From contig NZ_LWBU01000035.1 in the NCBI RefSeq assembly GCF_001646665.1, forward strand, positions 121,711 through 185,710: a DNA stretch of 64,000 bases, in the 5' to 3' direction. Origin of the DNA: Streptomyces noursei (GTDB taxonomy: Bacteria; Actinomycetota; Actinomycetes; Streptomycetales; Streptomycetaceae). Position 1 is the stretch's first letter; every line of letters starts with the position of its first letter. The notes under the pieces are model-generated. The model was given only the letters and a program-made list of their open reading frames with translations. It did not search any database and was not told the origin of the DNA. A program made the position numbers and the translations under genes. This document shows positions 63,876 to 64,000 of the stretch, piece by piece.

Positions 63876-64000
63876 CCGCCGGGGCGGCGCGCCCCTCCAA
63901 GGCCCGCCGCCTGCTGGCCCGCAGCCGGGCGGCGCTCGCCCGTGCGGTACGCGGCCGGCCGGCCCCCTCTCCCGGAACGGCCCCGGCGGCGCGGCCGCCC
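63872..64000 (+). CDS. start of next operon gene (cut by window end)
   Basis: GTG 63872 overlaps the methyltransferase stop (GTGA), and 43 codons are visible (VTAGAARPSKARRLLARSRA...), Arg/Ala/Pro-rich with no span yet. Continues the operon. In related Streptomyces clusters a multi-span membrane protein (UPF0104/lysylphosphatidylglycerol-synthase-like) often follows; that is from memory and cannot be checked here. Confidence 0.6.
   Translation, partial: MTAGAARPSKARRLLARSRAALARAVRGRPAPSPGTAPAARPP

Overview
The window is very GC-rich, uses GTG and TTG starts freely, has many ATGA/GTGA start-stop overlaps, and carries Streptomyces-type gene families (DUF2637 membrane protein, AfsR-like NB-ARC regulator, SigB/PP2C/STAS/HATPase switch proteins, SGT-like trypsin). 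It is chromosomal DNA of a Streptomyces or close relative. No tRNA, rRNA, CRISPR array or intact mobile element was seen; the only mobile DNA is a gutted IS5-type transposase.

Layout. 1-7.1 kb: esterase (cut by the left edge), DinB-like protein, TPR protein, alpha/beta hydrolase with a membrane protein, secreted trypsin-like protease, a frameshifted hypothetical gene and a secreted class C beta-lactamase/DD-peptidase homologue. 7.1-8.0 kb: transposase remnant and non-coding DNA. 8.1-14.1 kb: a compact predicted RiPP locus: MFS exporter, prolyl-oligopeptidase-type peptidase, a 39-residue precursor peptide, a B12-binding radical SAM enzyme with the C-x7-C-x2-C signature of PoyC-like C-methyltransferases, and a partner protein of unknown function. 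A perfect 36-nt palindrome separates precursor from enzyme. This is the best candidate for an undescribed system.

14.1-30.3 kb: a stress-signalling island with two PP2C-type phosphatase-like proteins, each beside one of two paralogous MarR regulators, a 1526-residue soluble hybrid histidine kinase with about eight HAMP units, a SigB-family sigma factor, a STAS anti-sigma antagonist, two HATPase anti-sigma-like proteins, and envelope genes (YihY/BrkB, phospholipase D/cardiolipin synthase). Three promoters matching the Streptomyces SigB consensus (GNNT, 14-16 bp, GGGTAC/T) precede the sigma factor, the STAS protein and a tiny membrane protein.

30.4-37.2 kb: redoxin and TetR gene with a shared operator region, a truncated NUDIX gene, small-domain proteins, an XRE/NB-ARC/TPR regulator, a thioesterase and a DUF2637 membrane protein.

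37.5-51.7 kb: two sulfur-type uptake operons back to back. The minus-strand operon encodes a GntR regulator, an AprB-like ferredoxin, a binding lipoprotein with a NosL-like tail, permease, ATPase and an AprA-like flavoprotein fused to HEAT repeats. The plus-strand operon encodes a Tat lipoprotein, ATPase, permease, FMN-dependent monooxygenase and TauD-like dioxygenase, and is preceded by a Cys-rich leader peptide that suggests cysteine-sensing attenuation.

51.7-64 kb: DUF6204-like protein, long-form GAPDH, acyl-CoA dehydrogenase with a PadR regulator and its palindrome, a membrane sulfatase-type transferase, an unknown protein, and a right-edge operon (MDR dehydrogenase, 6-pyruvoyl/6-carboxy-tetrahydropterin synthase, GT4 glycosyltransferase, methyltransferase, start of another gene) beside a divergent CDP-alcohol phosphatidyltransferase.
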